Part shown: positions 23,901-34,938 of the stretch, piece by piece
How positions within the stretch are numbered: the first letter of the stretch is position 1
Layout: each line of letters starts with the position of its first letter
Assembly: GCA_031213475.1 (NCBI GenBank)
Contig: JARUPZ010000016.1
Coordinates: forward strand, 682,001-746,000
Direction of reading: 5' to 3'
Length of the DNA: 64,000 bases
Origin: Nereocystis luetkeana
Lineage: Eukaryota; Sar; Phaeophyceae; Laminariales; Laminariaceae
Made by a program: the position numbers and the translations under genes
The notes under the pieces: generated by a model
Database searches by the model: none
Seen by the model: only the letters and a program-made list of their open reading frames with translations
Told to the model about the DNA's origin: nothing

Positions 23901-26270
23901 TCGTCCTCGCCACCGTCCCTTCTTCTGCCACAGTCATCCACGACGACTTCCTCTGCGATGGAGTAGGTCTCCTTGGCCTGATTGTTGGCCATGGGTGATG
24001 GCGGCGCTGGGACGGGCGGCTTCTCGCTAGACATGGCTTGCTTCTCGGCAGACAAGAATAGGTCCAGCGGGAGCTTGCCGGACCTCGGGTATCTGTAGCC
24101 GTAGCAGTCGTCGTTGTTCATACTAGAGACATCAATGACGACTTCGTCAGCGCTCGAGTACGCCTTGTTAGCCTGGGTCATGGGTGAGGGCGGCGGTGAG
24201 GAGTTAGTGGCTTTCTTCTCGGTCGACGAGGTAAGAACCAGCGGAAGCTTGTCGGACCCCGGGATGTGGTCATTGTATGAGTCGCCATTGTTCGTGTCAG
24301 ACGTATTCGCGGTGACCCCGTTGACGACAGGTGCCGTCTCAACTTCGCTGCCTGGTGAAGGCGGCGCTACGTCGAGCGGCCCGACGATCATGCTCGACGA
24401 TCACGGACATGTGTCCGACACCCTGACCTTTGAGCAGGGGCGTCGGGCCGGCAGGGCTGCTGCAATCCGATGACAGCAGCGTGTCCACGGAGGAGATAGA
24501 CGCCCGCGATTGCGAGAGCGGCGAGGCTGGCGGTGTCGTAGCAGACCACTCATGGCCAACAACCAGGCCAAGAAGGCCTTCTCCATCGCTGAGGAAGTCG
24601 TTGTGGATGACTCTGGCAGAAGCAGGGACGGCGACGAGGACGACGACATGTGCTCAAGTATTTACAGCCTTTCGCTGCCGCCCCTTTACACTTCAAGAAA
24701 TGAGGGGTCTGCTACGTTACCGCGAGCCCCGCCGCTTTCTCTCGTCATCGCCGGCTTCGGCCTTCTCCTTGGACGCGCTGCTGTCACCGGATAGGATGAC
24801 AGCAGCCCTGCCGGCCCGGCGCCCCTGCTCAGCGATCAGGGTGTCGGGAACATGTCCGTGATCGTCGAGTCGCTCGACGTAGTGCCGGCCTCACCAGACA
24901 GCCAAGTTGAGACGGCCCCTGTCATCAAGGGGGAGTCACCACAGATACCTCCGACATCAGCAACGGCGAATCATACAATGACCACGTCCCGGGGTCCGAC
25001 AAGCTTCCGCTGGCTCTTCTTTCGTTGACTGAGAATAAAGCAACTAACTTCTCAGCACCATCCTCACCCAATAGCCAGGCCAACAAGGCCTGCTCGATCG
25101 CTGACGAGGTCACCATGGATGTCTCTAGTATAAACAACGACGACTGCTACGGCTACAGATACCCGAGGTCCGACAAGCTCCCGCTGGACCTCTCTTCGTC
25201 TGCCGAGAAGCAAGCCATGCCCAGCGAGAAGCCGCCCGCCCCAGCGTCGCCATTACTCATGGTCAACAGCCAGGCCAAGAAGGTCTACTCCATCGCTCAG
25301 GAGGTCATAGTGGATGGCTCTGGCAGAAGCAGGAACGGCGGCGAGGACGACAACGAGTGATTGAGTCCCAACAAGCCTCCACCGCCGCTAGACTTGTTAA
25401 GACTCAAGCACTCGTCGTCGTCCTCGCCACCGTCCCTTCTTCTGCCAGAGTCATCCTCGACGACTTCCTCAGCGATGGAGTAGGTCTCCTTGGCCTGATT
25501 GTTGGTCATGGGTGATGGCGGCGCTGGGGCGGACGGAATCTCGCTAGACATGGCTTGCTTCTCGGCAGACAAGAATAGGTCCACCGGAAGCTTGCCGGAC
25601 CCTGGGGAGCTGTAGCCGTAGCAGTCGCCGTTGTTCATACTAGAGACATCCATGACGACTTCGTCAGCGCTCGAGTAAGCCTTGTTAGCCTGGGTCATGG
25701 GTGAGGGCGGCGGTGAGGAGTTAGTGGCTTTCTTCTCGGTCGACGAGGTAAGAACCAGCGGAAGCTTGTCGGACCCCGGGATGTGGTCATTGTATGAGTC
25801 GCCATTGTTCGTGTCAGACGTATTCGCGGTGACCCCGTTGACGACAGGTGCCGTCTCAACTTCGCTGCCTGGTGAAGGCGGCGCTACGTCGAGCGGCCCG
25901 ACGATCACGCTCGACGACCACGGACATGTGCCCGATACCCTGACCTTTGAGCAGGGGCGTCGGGCCGGCAGGGCTGCTGCAATCCGATGACAGCAGCGCG
26001 TCCACGGAGGAGATAGACGCCCGCGATTGCGAGAGCGGCGAGGCTGGCGGTGTCGTAGCAGACCTCTCATTGCTTGTAGAGGCCAAGAAGGCCTTCTCCA
26101 TCGCTGAGGAAGTTGTTGTGGATGACTCTGGCAGAAGCAGGGACGGCGAAGAGGACGACGGCAAGTGCTTGAGTCTCAACAAGCCTTCGCTGCTGCCCCT
26201 TTTCTCGGCGTGAAATGAGGGAGGTGTTGGGGCGCCACAACGACACGGAAAGCATGGCTGATCACTCAAG
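20960..26270. repeat. Array of one coding-like module in both orientations
   Basis: At least seven copies of a module whose frame includes MDVSSMNNDDCYGY, KLPLDLFSSAEKQAM, QAKKVYSIAQEVIVDDSG and an Asp/Glu-rich end. Plus-strand copies of the MNN motif are at about 21350, 22940, 23600 and 25118; minus-strand copies at about 21860, 24120 and 25640. Each module is also open on the opposite strand, giving Ser-rich peptides (SSSPSLLLPES). Frames end at different points and no single long ORF spans the array, so it is more likely a satellite-like expansion of an exon than one gene. GC content is much higher than the flanks. Confidence 0.75.
22425..22573. repeat. Large near-perfect palindrome
   Basis: Left-arm bases from 22436 (AATGAGGGGTATGCTACG...) reappear as reverse complement ending at 22564 (...CGTAGCATACCCCTCATT). 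The inner arms CGGGCTTCGA and TCGAAGCCCG enclose a tiny loop near 22499. Arms are about 65 bases with few mismatches. It marks a head-to-head junction inside the array. Confidence 0.8.
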
Positions 26271-26577
26271 ATGCACTGCCAGCACGAAAAAGTAGACGAG
26301 TTGCCCCTGCGACTACTGTAGCAGAGTGGCCGGCTGGGCGGTAGACGGCAACGGTGCGGGGGGTACGAATGCCAGCAGGGCTAATTTCACCACGCATCCT
26401 CTCGTAACCCAGTCCGGACGGAGCATCGCGTCCGCAATCTTCTGCGGCTATTGAATCTGCATCTTGATGATGATGATGATGAAGTTCTCACTCTGAATCA
26501 GTTTCATTGAAATATTTATATCTAGCCCGTGGTCACAAACAGGCTGGAAAAAAAAACGAATAGTCGACAGAAGAAAC

Positions 26578-26686
26578 TATTACGGGGGACCATAGTTAAT
26601 AGGACCTATGGTCTACACAAAAACCTATGTATTTACCTATTTTTATTCATAACGTTTGGTCCTATTTACTATGGTCCCCCGTAATA
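26578..26686. mobile_element. 109-bp MITE copy 2
   Basis: Same termini and length as the copy at 18228; the arms are almost perfect inverted repeats (GGACCATAGTTAATAGGACC against its complement with one or two changes). Confidence 0.8.
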
Positions 26687-26727
26687 AACTCACACCAAAT
26701 ATTGTTGCTTGCCCTAGCAAATTCGAT

Positions 26728-26772
26728 CATTGACCACGCATCCCTTTCGAGACGGAGCACCGTTCCTACTCC
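26728..26772 (+). repeat. Repeat B, copy 3
   Basis: CACGCATCCCTTTCGAGACG, then GAGCACCGTTCCTACTCC, nearly identical to copy 1. Confidence 0.7.
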
Positions 26773-27509
26773 CCAAAGAGGCACCTCCGACATTTGGGCG
26801 CTCATGACGTTTTGTCCATGCGTTACATACCAGGTAGTTTTTTTGTTGCTGAATGTATCCCCTTCCTGTTTCACCGCAAGTGATCACCGCCTGTCTCGTC
26901 GGATATCGATCGTTTTCTCGCTACCTTCCGGAATACAAAAGATTTCCATGTCATACATGTCTAATTTACTCATTCCCTCCCTTAGTACACCCCGTTCCTT
27001 CTTGCACACCTCGCATTCTCCCACTTTGTGAGTTCTGCTCTCCATTGCGTTGCCACGAGGGCACATCTGCGCATCTACTTCCTCCTTCTCTCGGCTACTG
27101 GTATATCTCTTTCCTATTTCTGGCAGGTCCAGGTCCCCTAGAGGAAGGAAGAGGAGGGTTCCCGGGGAGAGACGGTAACAACGCCGCCTTTCAGATTCGT
27201 TCAGCATCTACCGAGTAGAACGTGGTTTGAGACGCATCTTTAACAGCGATAGGGGGGCTTGGGCTATGCTCCGAGACCGAGGTGTGCTGGATAATCGAAT
27301 GCCTGAAAGGGTGCAGGAACGGAGGTCTAGAGAGGGGGTCAAGCGGCGAAAGATTTTGATATCATCAATTTTCTGGAGGTCACGGCTGTACGGACGACGA
27401 CGCTGGTGATGACAGGCATCAGGGGAGAGGGGCCGGGTAAGCGGGGGGAGGCGATTCTAATTAGAGCGGGCAGTAAGGTGGGCGCAGCCTGGATAAGGAG
27501 GCGTGTGCC

Positions 27510-27700
27510 GTTCGGGCGGGATGTACTCATTGTCATGCATGGCGTACTCGCATGGCCATATACCCTCGTATCCCTACAATGCCGGGCCGGAGCCCTTCGG
27601 GTTTTCACCGACCAGGCAGACATTGCTTGCACTAAACGCGAAGCGCCGTAAGGTGTTAGGCGAGTCGCATGAAGGACGAGCTGCATCCTACTAAGAACCG
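27510..27700 (-). repeat. Repeat A, copy 3 (inverted, 3' part)
   Basis: Reverse complement of the 3' part of repeat A (TCCCTACAATGCCGGGCC, then GGTTTTCACCGACCAGGC). Confidence 0.7.
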
Positions 27701-27929
27701 CCGTTAAGCGAGGAGGCGCAAGCACCAGCCGGGGCATGGATGATACTGTTGGGGAAATATACCTATCGCTCGAGGTCCCTACATGAATAGGAGAGAGTGT
27801 TGGGCGCCGGGCAGGGGGCGTCGTAGAATCGTCACACGTCGTATTTTTCCCACCTGACCCCCCCCGCATACGTTTCCGCGGTGGATGGGGGCAAATGGAA
27901 GCGCACCTTGGACAGATAAGCGATTTTTA

Positions 27930-28145
27930 TCATTTCATGATCTAGATGGTTCAAGACAGATATAATACCGATCTTATATGATCTAGCTCATGTCGCCGGG
28001 TGGGACCCGTCTAATCGGCATGAACTATACTTTGGCCCATGTTTACTACTGTAGGTTGGATCTATACCTTGCAGGTCCTGAACAACCTCTCACAACGGGA
28101 GATGAGGAACTAGATCATCTACAGTAGATAGATCAGATATATCAT
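27930..28145. mobile_element. Family D element, copy 1
   Basis: Marked by TATGATCTAGCTCATGTCG, GCCGGGTGGGACCCGTC and TTGCAGGTCCTGAACAACC, and bounded by GATC-rich arms (CTAGATCATCTACAG). Confidence 0.55.
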
Positions 28146-28204
28146 GATCAATATGTGTGAGGTGTGAACGAAAGAGAGGCGGGAAGCACGTCTACGTAGT
28201 GGTC

Positions 28205-29200
28205 GACTAGTAGAAGTGCCCCCCCCCCCCCCCCCGATTCGCACGGCGGGCCGATAGAAACGAAACCACACTTGGTAACCGTGTGGCAATCGTGGTGGGT
28301 TGCCGGTAGGAGCGGGTCGTCAGAGGTGGGCAACCACTCCAAAAGACACGCAACTAGTGACCCCTTAGTGGCGGTTTTTCCCGATACCAGCACGGGTCGT
28401 TCGAAACGGAGCACGCACAGTTGCTAATCGTGTGACCGTTTTGGTGGGTTTCTCGACATTGGCGGACCGTTACAGACGTAAACCACCCGGAAGCACGCGC
28501 AAGTAGCGGTAGATTAGAGCTGGGAAACTCGATACACACGGACGTTAGAAACGGATCATCATATTTATGAATCGTGTGACAATCGTGGTAGTAGCGGGAT
28601 CTTCGGCATGCGGCGAGTGGTGTGACCGCTGACTTGCGCCAGACAGCCCACGAAGGAGGCAAGCAAGAGCTATCAGACTGATTTTTACGGGCTGCTTGCA
28701 CGGGCTGTAGCTCCGGAGAGCTGACGAATTATGTTATCTATGCGTCGTTTTGGGACTTGAGAGAGGGAAATACGACGACGATAGAATAAGTGACTATTGT
28801 TAACAGCGACGGCCACCGCGTGATTGGGGGATGGTATTCTGCTACATGGCGTCCCGAGTTGCAACACAAGGAGTCGTATGGCACGAGCAGCAGCGTGATC
28901 CTTCCTACCCGTACTAGTGGACGCTCACGGTTCAACGGTTGATAACACTAAAGTAACCAACCATTGGCTCGATCGCTATATGTTCAACACCCAAAGGGGT
29001 TAGCTCACGTGGTGGGTTCCCTATATTAACGACCGGCGAGGGACGGAAAACCACCCGGAGGCGCGCGAAAGTACGTAACTGGTAGTTGTATGTCGATCAA
29101 CAGTAGTAGTACTAGTGTTTTTTTCCCGATACTCACGGGCCGTTAAAAACGGATTCTCTACGCTTTTATTAATAGATTGCCAGTAATATCGTGTTATCAA
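28205..29200. repeat. Diverged satellite-like tandem repeat
   Basis: A unit of about 140 bp containing GGCCGTTAGAAACGGA-like and AATCGTGTGACAATCGTGG-like blocks recurs near 28246, 28390 and 28528, with fragments near 29010 and 29140. Copies are strongly diverged. Confidence 0.5.
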
Positions 29201-29399
29201 TAGGTGCCCAAAATTAGGGGCCCGTTGGAGACAGGAACAACAACATCTGGATGCACGCTGTAGTATTAGTCGGTCAAACGGGTTCTTGGTATGAACGGAA
29301 CGCCAGAAACGGAACCATGTTGACAGTTCAGCTATTTGCCAGTATCAGAACCCAGAGATGAGCGGGTTTCTCTGGATTTGCACACGAGCAGCGGGGGGG

Positions 29400-29525
29400 G
29401 GGTGTACTCGATAGGAGAGGTGTACTCGATCTCATGCATGTGGCCGTAGTCGTATGACCTTAGACCCTCGCATCCCTACAATGCCGGGACGGAGCATGTC
29501 GGGTTTTCACCGATCAGGCAGAGGG
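29400..29525 (-). repeat. Repeat A, copy 4 (inverted, 3' end)
   Basis: GGCCGTAGTCGTATGACC and CATCCCTACAATGCCGGGAC match repeat A inverted. G tracts flank it on both sides. Confidence 0.7.
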
Positions 29526-29944
29526 GGGGGGGGGGTTGTACTCGCAGACCACGACCAGCCGGGGGGTCGACCGCGTTTCGTGCTGTGTGGCGGGGGCAGG
29601 CGTGAACACGCGGGGAGAAAAGGCGGCGCAGTCCCTCTCCCCCCCCCTCTGCTATTTAGATGTAGGGGAAGCGTATGCACGCGAGGGGGGAGGGGGCAGA
29701 GCAGCACTCCCCACGCCCCCCCTCGGCCACTTCATCCAATTCAAAGCATCGTTCGTGGGAGTGACAACCAAACTTTCGTGTGTAGTTCCTTGCAGCAGTA
29801 GATAAACACTTGTATCTGGGTCAATAATTGTTAGGAGAAGAAAATATAAAGTGTAAATGACTACGAGTAAATGGCACGGGCCGCGGTTGTGCTGTGCAAG
29901 GTTTTATGGTATAATAGGTGAGAAGAAATAAGACTAAATCGGTT

Positions 29945-30235
29945 TTGATTTGTCGTACGAGTATGACACTGCCTCGCTTTTGTTCTGGAGAGGTCTTCAC
30001 TTTTCTGTTATTTAATACCAGATACCTTGTAGTCTTTTTTAGAACAACAGTACATATCATTATCATTATGCTTGCTTGCCATCCGACAATGTGTAGTGTT
30101 GTTATAATAAACGACTATTAATACCATGGTATTAAATACGGTAACAGAAAGTCAAGAACTCTCCAGAACAAAAGCGCGGCAGTATCCAACGACACATAAT
30201 TGTCGGATGGCAAGTATAACAATAATTAAAGAAAT
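29945..30235. mobile_element. Family F element, partly palindromic
   Basis: Contains GCTTTTGTTCTGGAGAG and, inverted, CTCTCCAGAACAAAAGCG, plus TTGCCATCCGACAATGTG and its inverse (AATTGTCGGATGGCAAG). The two halves are therefore inverted copies. Confidence 0.55.
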
Positions 30236-30611
30236 AATGACAACAACAAAAACAAAATTATTATTATTATTATTATTCCATTTGCGATAGGCGATAGGTG
30301 GCAATGCTTTGTGCAGCGCTTGTGCCAATCACCACGCGATCCACGTATCTATGATATCAAAGGGAAACTGCAAAGCAGCAGAATAGCAGAATCCAATGAC
30401 TTCCAACGGAATACACCACACAAACATATACCTGGTACATAAGATACTTATGATTTTATCCTTGCCGTTGAGCACCTGGTGCCCGGTAGTAGGTGCATAC
30501 TTATTTATTGCCGTGGCACCTGGTACGTGTCATATTTAATACCTGGTACATCACTAATTACTACTTCGGCGTGGACCTATTTATTTACTTTCACAGGGTA
30601 CAGACAGGAGT

Positions 30612-30720
30612 TGATACGGGGGAACATAGTAAATAGGACTAAACGCTGTTAGTAAAAACAAGTAAAAAATATACCAGTTTTTCGTAGGTACCGTAGGTCC
30701 TAACTACTATGGCCCACAAC
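30612..30720. mobile_element. MITE copy 3, degenerate
   Basis: The left end ATACGGGGGAACATAGTAA is recognisable; the right end is eroded (ACTATGGCCCACAAC). The internal sequence matches the family (TACCGTAGGTCCTA). Confidence 0.6.
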
Positions 30721-31015
30721 ATGTGGGTCAGGTACTTCGTCGTATGCATAACGTATACCGGTACGGTTCAAAAATAAAATAAAAAATGAGTTCCAGGATG
30801 TCCAATTCTCCATTGCAGTAAGAACAACAACAAACAGCAAGCAGTATAATAGGCGTACACTATTAGCAGTACATGACGAGTGTATGACGGATTTGCGTTA
30901 CTATTAATAGTAACTGTTGTAGTATTGATCTCAGTAAATAGACATGTCTGCGTGCGTGTTCTTCATTCTTGTCAACAGTGATGTTAGAGGACCGTTCTGT
31001 CTACCCGTCGACATC

Positions 31016-31185
31016 TTTTTTTTTTTTTTTTTTTTCTCATCTCATTCATTATCTTCGCACATCTTCTTCTTTCTCTCCTTCCAACTCGTAACTCAGATCC
31101 GGGGTCACATAGCAGGCTCTTCTCCCCCCTTCCCGCTACGGTACGTACCTTCATTTTTATCGCGAGAAGATTTCAGCCTTTTCCT
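31016..31185 (-). mobile_element. SINE body copy, 5' truncated
   Basis: Reverse complement of the 16.8-kb SINE body, beginning with a 20-base T tract (its A tail) and running through the TCTTCTCGCGATAAAAA region. It lies directly beside a family G end (CTACCCGTCGACATC). Confidence 0.7.
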
Positions 31186-31774
31186 ACAACACACTCAGTC
31201 TTGGTCTCTAAAACACAGAAATTGGTATACATATCATACATACATGCATGCAGCATGTGCATGTGGTTTGTTATGATGATACTTTCATTCTGTGCTGCTG
31301 CTTGGCGAAGATGTCAGGAGACATGTCAAGCAAGGTAAAACGTGTGCGGTGTCAAGGGTATGAGATCGAGTAAAACCTATTAATAGTACGGCAGAGGGTA
31401 TACCTGGTATATAGCTTGGTGTCATGTGTCAAGGCATATGTCAAGCCAAAGTTGCTGTCTGTCAAGGCGGGAAGGGGTGAAAGTCCTCTGTTTCCTGACA
31501 TATTTGCTGCTTGGCGTGGGTGCTGTGTGCTGTTCTGTTGTAGTGCATGAATGGCCCCACCGCATTCTGTGTGCTCCGTATGATGTGTATCATCATGCTG
31601 TCGTGCGTAGTACGCAGGGAAGGAGAATTGGTTAGATGGAGTTAGTAGTGGTATTCGATGAATTATGTCAGCTTTTTCATTTTGAATGAATAACGCCCTG
31701 CATATTGTCAGAAGGCGAATAAAAAAATAAAAAATGTGCAGAGTATAAGTTGTAGTACTTATTTTTAGTATGTT

Positions 31775-32030
31775 TGCCATCCGACAATGTGTTCGTAGTG
31801 TTGTTCTAAAAGAGACTATAAATATAAGTACACAGGTACTCGTAGTACATCGTGTTTTTACTTCTTTATCATTACCATTATGCTTGCCATCCGACATGTA
31901 TGTATGTGTAGTGTTATAAAAAATACTATACGTATACCAGGTACCAGGTATACTGCTGTAAGGAACAGAATGCGAAGAACTCGCCAGAACAAAAGCGCGG
32001 CAGTATCATACGACAAATCAAGAACGATAT
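31775..32030. mobile_element. Family F element, second copy
   Basis: TTGCCATCCGACAATGTG occurs at 31773 and, diverged, at 31884. GCCAGAACAAAAGCGCGG near 31990 matches the copy at 30.17 kb. Confidence 0.5.
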
Positions 32031-32116
32031 GACGCACACATTCATACATGGAGACTATACCACCACAGCCTACATCCCTCCATCTCATCCACCAGAAAAA
32101 CAATAAACTCCTCCCT

Positions 32117-32250
32117 GGGAAGCATCTACCAAAAACCCGCTGCCCATCGAAATGGTCGGTTTATCACTGCTACGTGAATGAATACATTCGACGCGCTGAA
32201 GGCCGTGCGGTGTTGCAGGTCTACACTGCTATATATCGGTAGTACCTAGG
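32117..32250 (+). repeat. Duplicated flank of the microsatellite, copy 1
   Basis: GAAGCATCTACCAAAAACCC, GTGCGGTGTTGCAGGTCTAC. Direct copy of 32919-33051 with substitutions. Confidence 0.75.
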
Positions 32251-32324
32251 AGAGACTCGCTGCGGTTTTCCTCTCTCTGTGTATAGCTCTCTTCTTCTAC
32301 CTCCTCCAAAACCCCTCCCCTCAC

Positions 32325-32835
<511 letters not shown>

Positions 32836-32854
32836 TACTGGTATTACTTTTCCC

Positions 32855-33051
32855 GTGCCCCTGACCCTGCCACCTCCAACCGCAGTAAGGGCCCAGTCCT
32901 CCCCCCCAAGCGCTCCCGAAGAAGCATCTGCCAAAAACCCGTTGCCCATCAAAACGGATGGTTTACAACTGCTACGCGCATGTTCCAACGCGCGCAGAAG
33001 GTCGTGCGGTGTTGCTGGTCTATACGCTGCTATCATCGGCAGTATCCTGTA
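32855..33051 (+). CDS. Candidate small exon, duplicated copy
   Basis: Open frame containing EEASAKNPLPIKTDGLQLL and CGVAGLYAAIIGSIL before TAA. A diverged copy of the same sequence lies at 32117-32250, where the frame is broken by TGA. The conserved half and the degenerate half bracket the TAC microsatellite. It could be an exon remnant or a non-coding repeat. Confidence 0.2.
32919..33051 (+). repeat. Duplicated flank of the microsatellite, copy 2
   Basis: GAAGCATCTGCCAAAAACCC, GTGCGGTGTTGCTGGTCTAT; the better-preserved reading frame. Confidence 0.75.
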
Positions 33052-33664
33052 AAAAGAAGATAGTATAATAATCCATTGACGATGTGGTCTAGTTTATCCA
33101 CTCATGATTAATTGGAAATATATAAACGTACCGGGGGGGAGAAGGGACGACACCTGTGACCACGGCTTGTCAAGAAGATCGCTGAGGGTAAAACCTCCTA
33201 TTAATACGATCGAGTTAGTGTGGGTACCAGGTCTCCCCTTCCCCTAGATAGTAACGCCTCATTACACACAAGTTCAAGGTCGAAGGACCTAAGTTCATCA
33301 CACAGGCTGGAAAGTAAAAGTGATGACTAAAAAAATAGAAGTAAAAAAACACAGAGCATCGAGAGGATCTTACAAGATTATAATGTGTATAGTTGCTGTT
33401 TAATCCATATACCTGGTAGTACGAATATAGCAGGAAGTACAGGGCTCGTTTTCTTGGTTGGATCTGCACTATTACACTATCATCTTCTGTGATAATATGA
33501 GTATAATAACTACCTGGTACCTGGTACCTGGCAACTGTTTTATATTTATTATATAATATATATGCTGAATTGTATACGAGGTCAGGTTCACATCCATCCA
33601 CATTCCACACTCCTTGGATTCCATTGCTGCTGCTTGCTGTCATTCGATCATGATCGTATATATA

Positions 33665-34045
33665 AGCTCTCTGCTGGAAGTGATGAAGGGTGATTCGCCT
33701 TTTGTATACCCTAGCTCTGTTCTTTCTTTGTAACCTGTGACGCCGTGAAGCCCCCCTGCCTGCCTCAATCGGCGAGGCCAGGTACCGAGGGAGGTTTGAG
33801 ATATATGTTTCCACAACGAAAACAAAACATGAGCGATTGCCGGGGTTTTTTTTCTGTGCTGCTTGCTGCTGTTTGTTGCGCCAAATTCGAAAACTGCTGA
33901 TAATATCTGATATATACTACAGCTGCAGTGTGTGGTTGTGTTCCGAGCATTCGTGTCTTTTAGGTAAACTGCTTTTAGGCTTGAGATTTGAGACGGTGAA
34001 TGATGCGGTGCTGGGGGGCAACGCCCACCGGTAATTCGTTTGAGA
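33665..34045 (+). repeat. Repeat E, copy 1
   Basis: About 350 bp shared with 35950-36285: GCCGTGAAGCCCCCCTGCC, TTTTTTTTCTGTGCTGCT, AATTCGAAAACTGCTG and GCAACGCCCACCGGTAAT. It lies upstream of exon 1. Confidence 0.75.
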
Positions 34046-34662
34046 TTCTGAACAACAACGTGATCTACACCGTACGCTGCATGTAGAATCTACGGTAGCA
34101 CGTCTACGAGTTTGGTGTAGCAAGCAGTACGTAGATCGGTTCTGGAAGAGACGAATACTCGAAGAGGCCGCGCCAATGAAATAATTTTCTAGGTAAAACT
34201 TTACCTTGATTCCGATTGGTCAATTATTTCCGAATCATTCGGCTGAAATAAATTCGGTTTAAAAAACCATTCCAAAATCATGTTCAACAATCCTGTCCAC
34301 GCAGAACTTCAGCTTGTTCACGCGATCGATTCGGGTGATGATGATGTACTGAGCTGTTGTTGCGCAACGTATACGCTGTGAGCCAAGTAGGCAAGGAGCG
34401 AACCAAGCACGCCTCAACGCCCGCCGCCTCTATAGAGGACGACGAAGGGTCTGGGTATCTCCGGAGGATTCGAGGCGTGGGTAGGGATTCCGTGCTGGCG
34501 GTGCGGCTCTTGTGCTAGGTGGTGAGGCAACCTCACCACCGCAGACGTCAACCTCTGCTGAACTGACACAGCTGCAGGCTGTGTGAAAGAAACTCACACA
34601 CAGCTCACACACGAACGCCTTGTGGCCTCTCGTCGAGTGTGTCGCAGCCGCAACGGGACCAG

Positions 34663-34938
34663 ATGGATGAAACACGCTCTGGCAGGCGTGCTGGGCGCAA
34701 GCGCGCTCGCACTGGAGCCGTGAAGGTAGCCGTGTCGCTGATGTTGCTCGCTGCTCCTCGCCTGCCCTCCGCGGAGGCCCTCAAGTTGGCTTCGATTAGT
34801 GAGGACCGCAGACATCTCGGCGTGGGGTTGCTGCGAGCTGTGGAGGTGGTGAGGGGCCGCTACGAGCGTGCTTGGGCCCTGGTGTCAGCGTCGGAGCCTT
34901 CTACGAGCGACCTCGATACCGCGCTGGAGTTGCTTCAG
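34663..34938 (+). CDS. TPR-like gene, exon 1
   Basis: Initiator ATG to donor CAG|GTCTGT, phase 0, 92 codons. It encodes the basic/hydrophobic N-terminus and the first helices, ending ...LDTALELLQ. GC content and codon use differ sharply from the AT-richer flank. Intron 1 is 34939-35432. Confidence 0.6.

Noticed and set aside
31352..31897. 181-codon minus frame
   Set aside because: Random-looking composition; overlaps a family F element.
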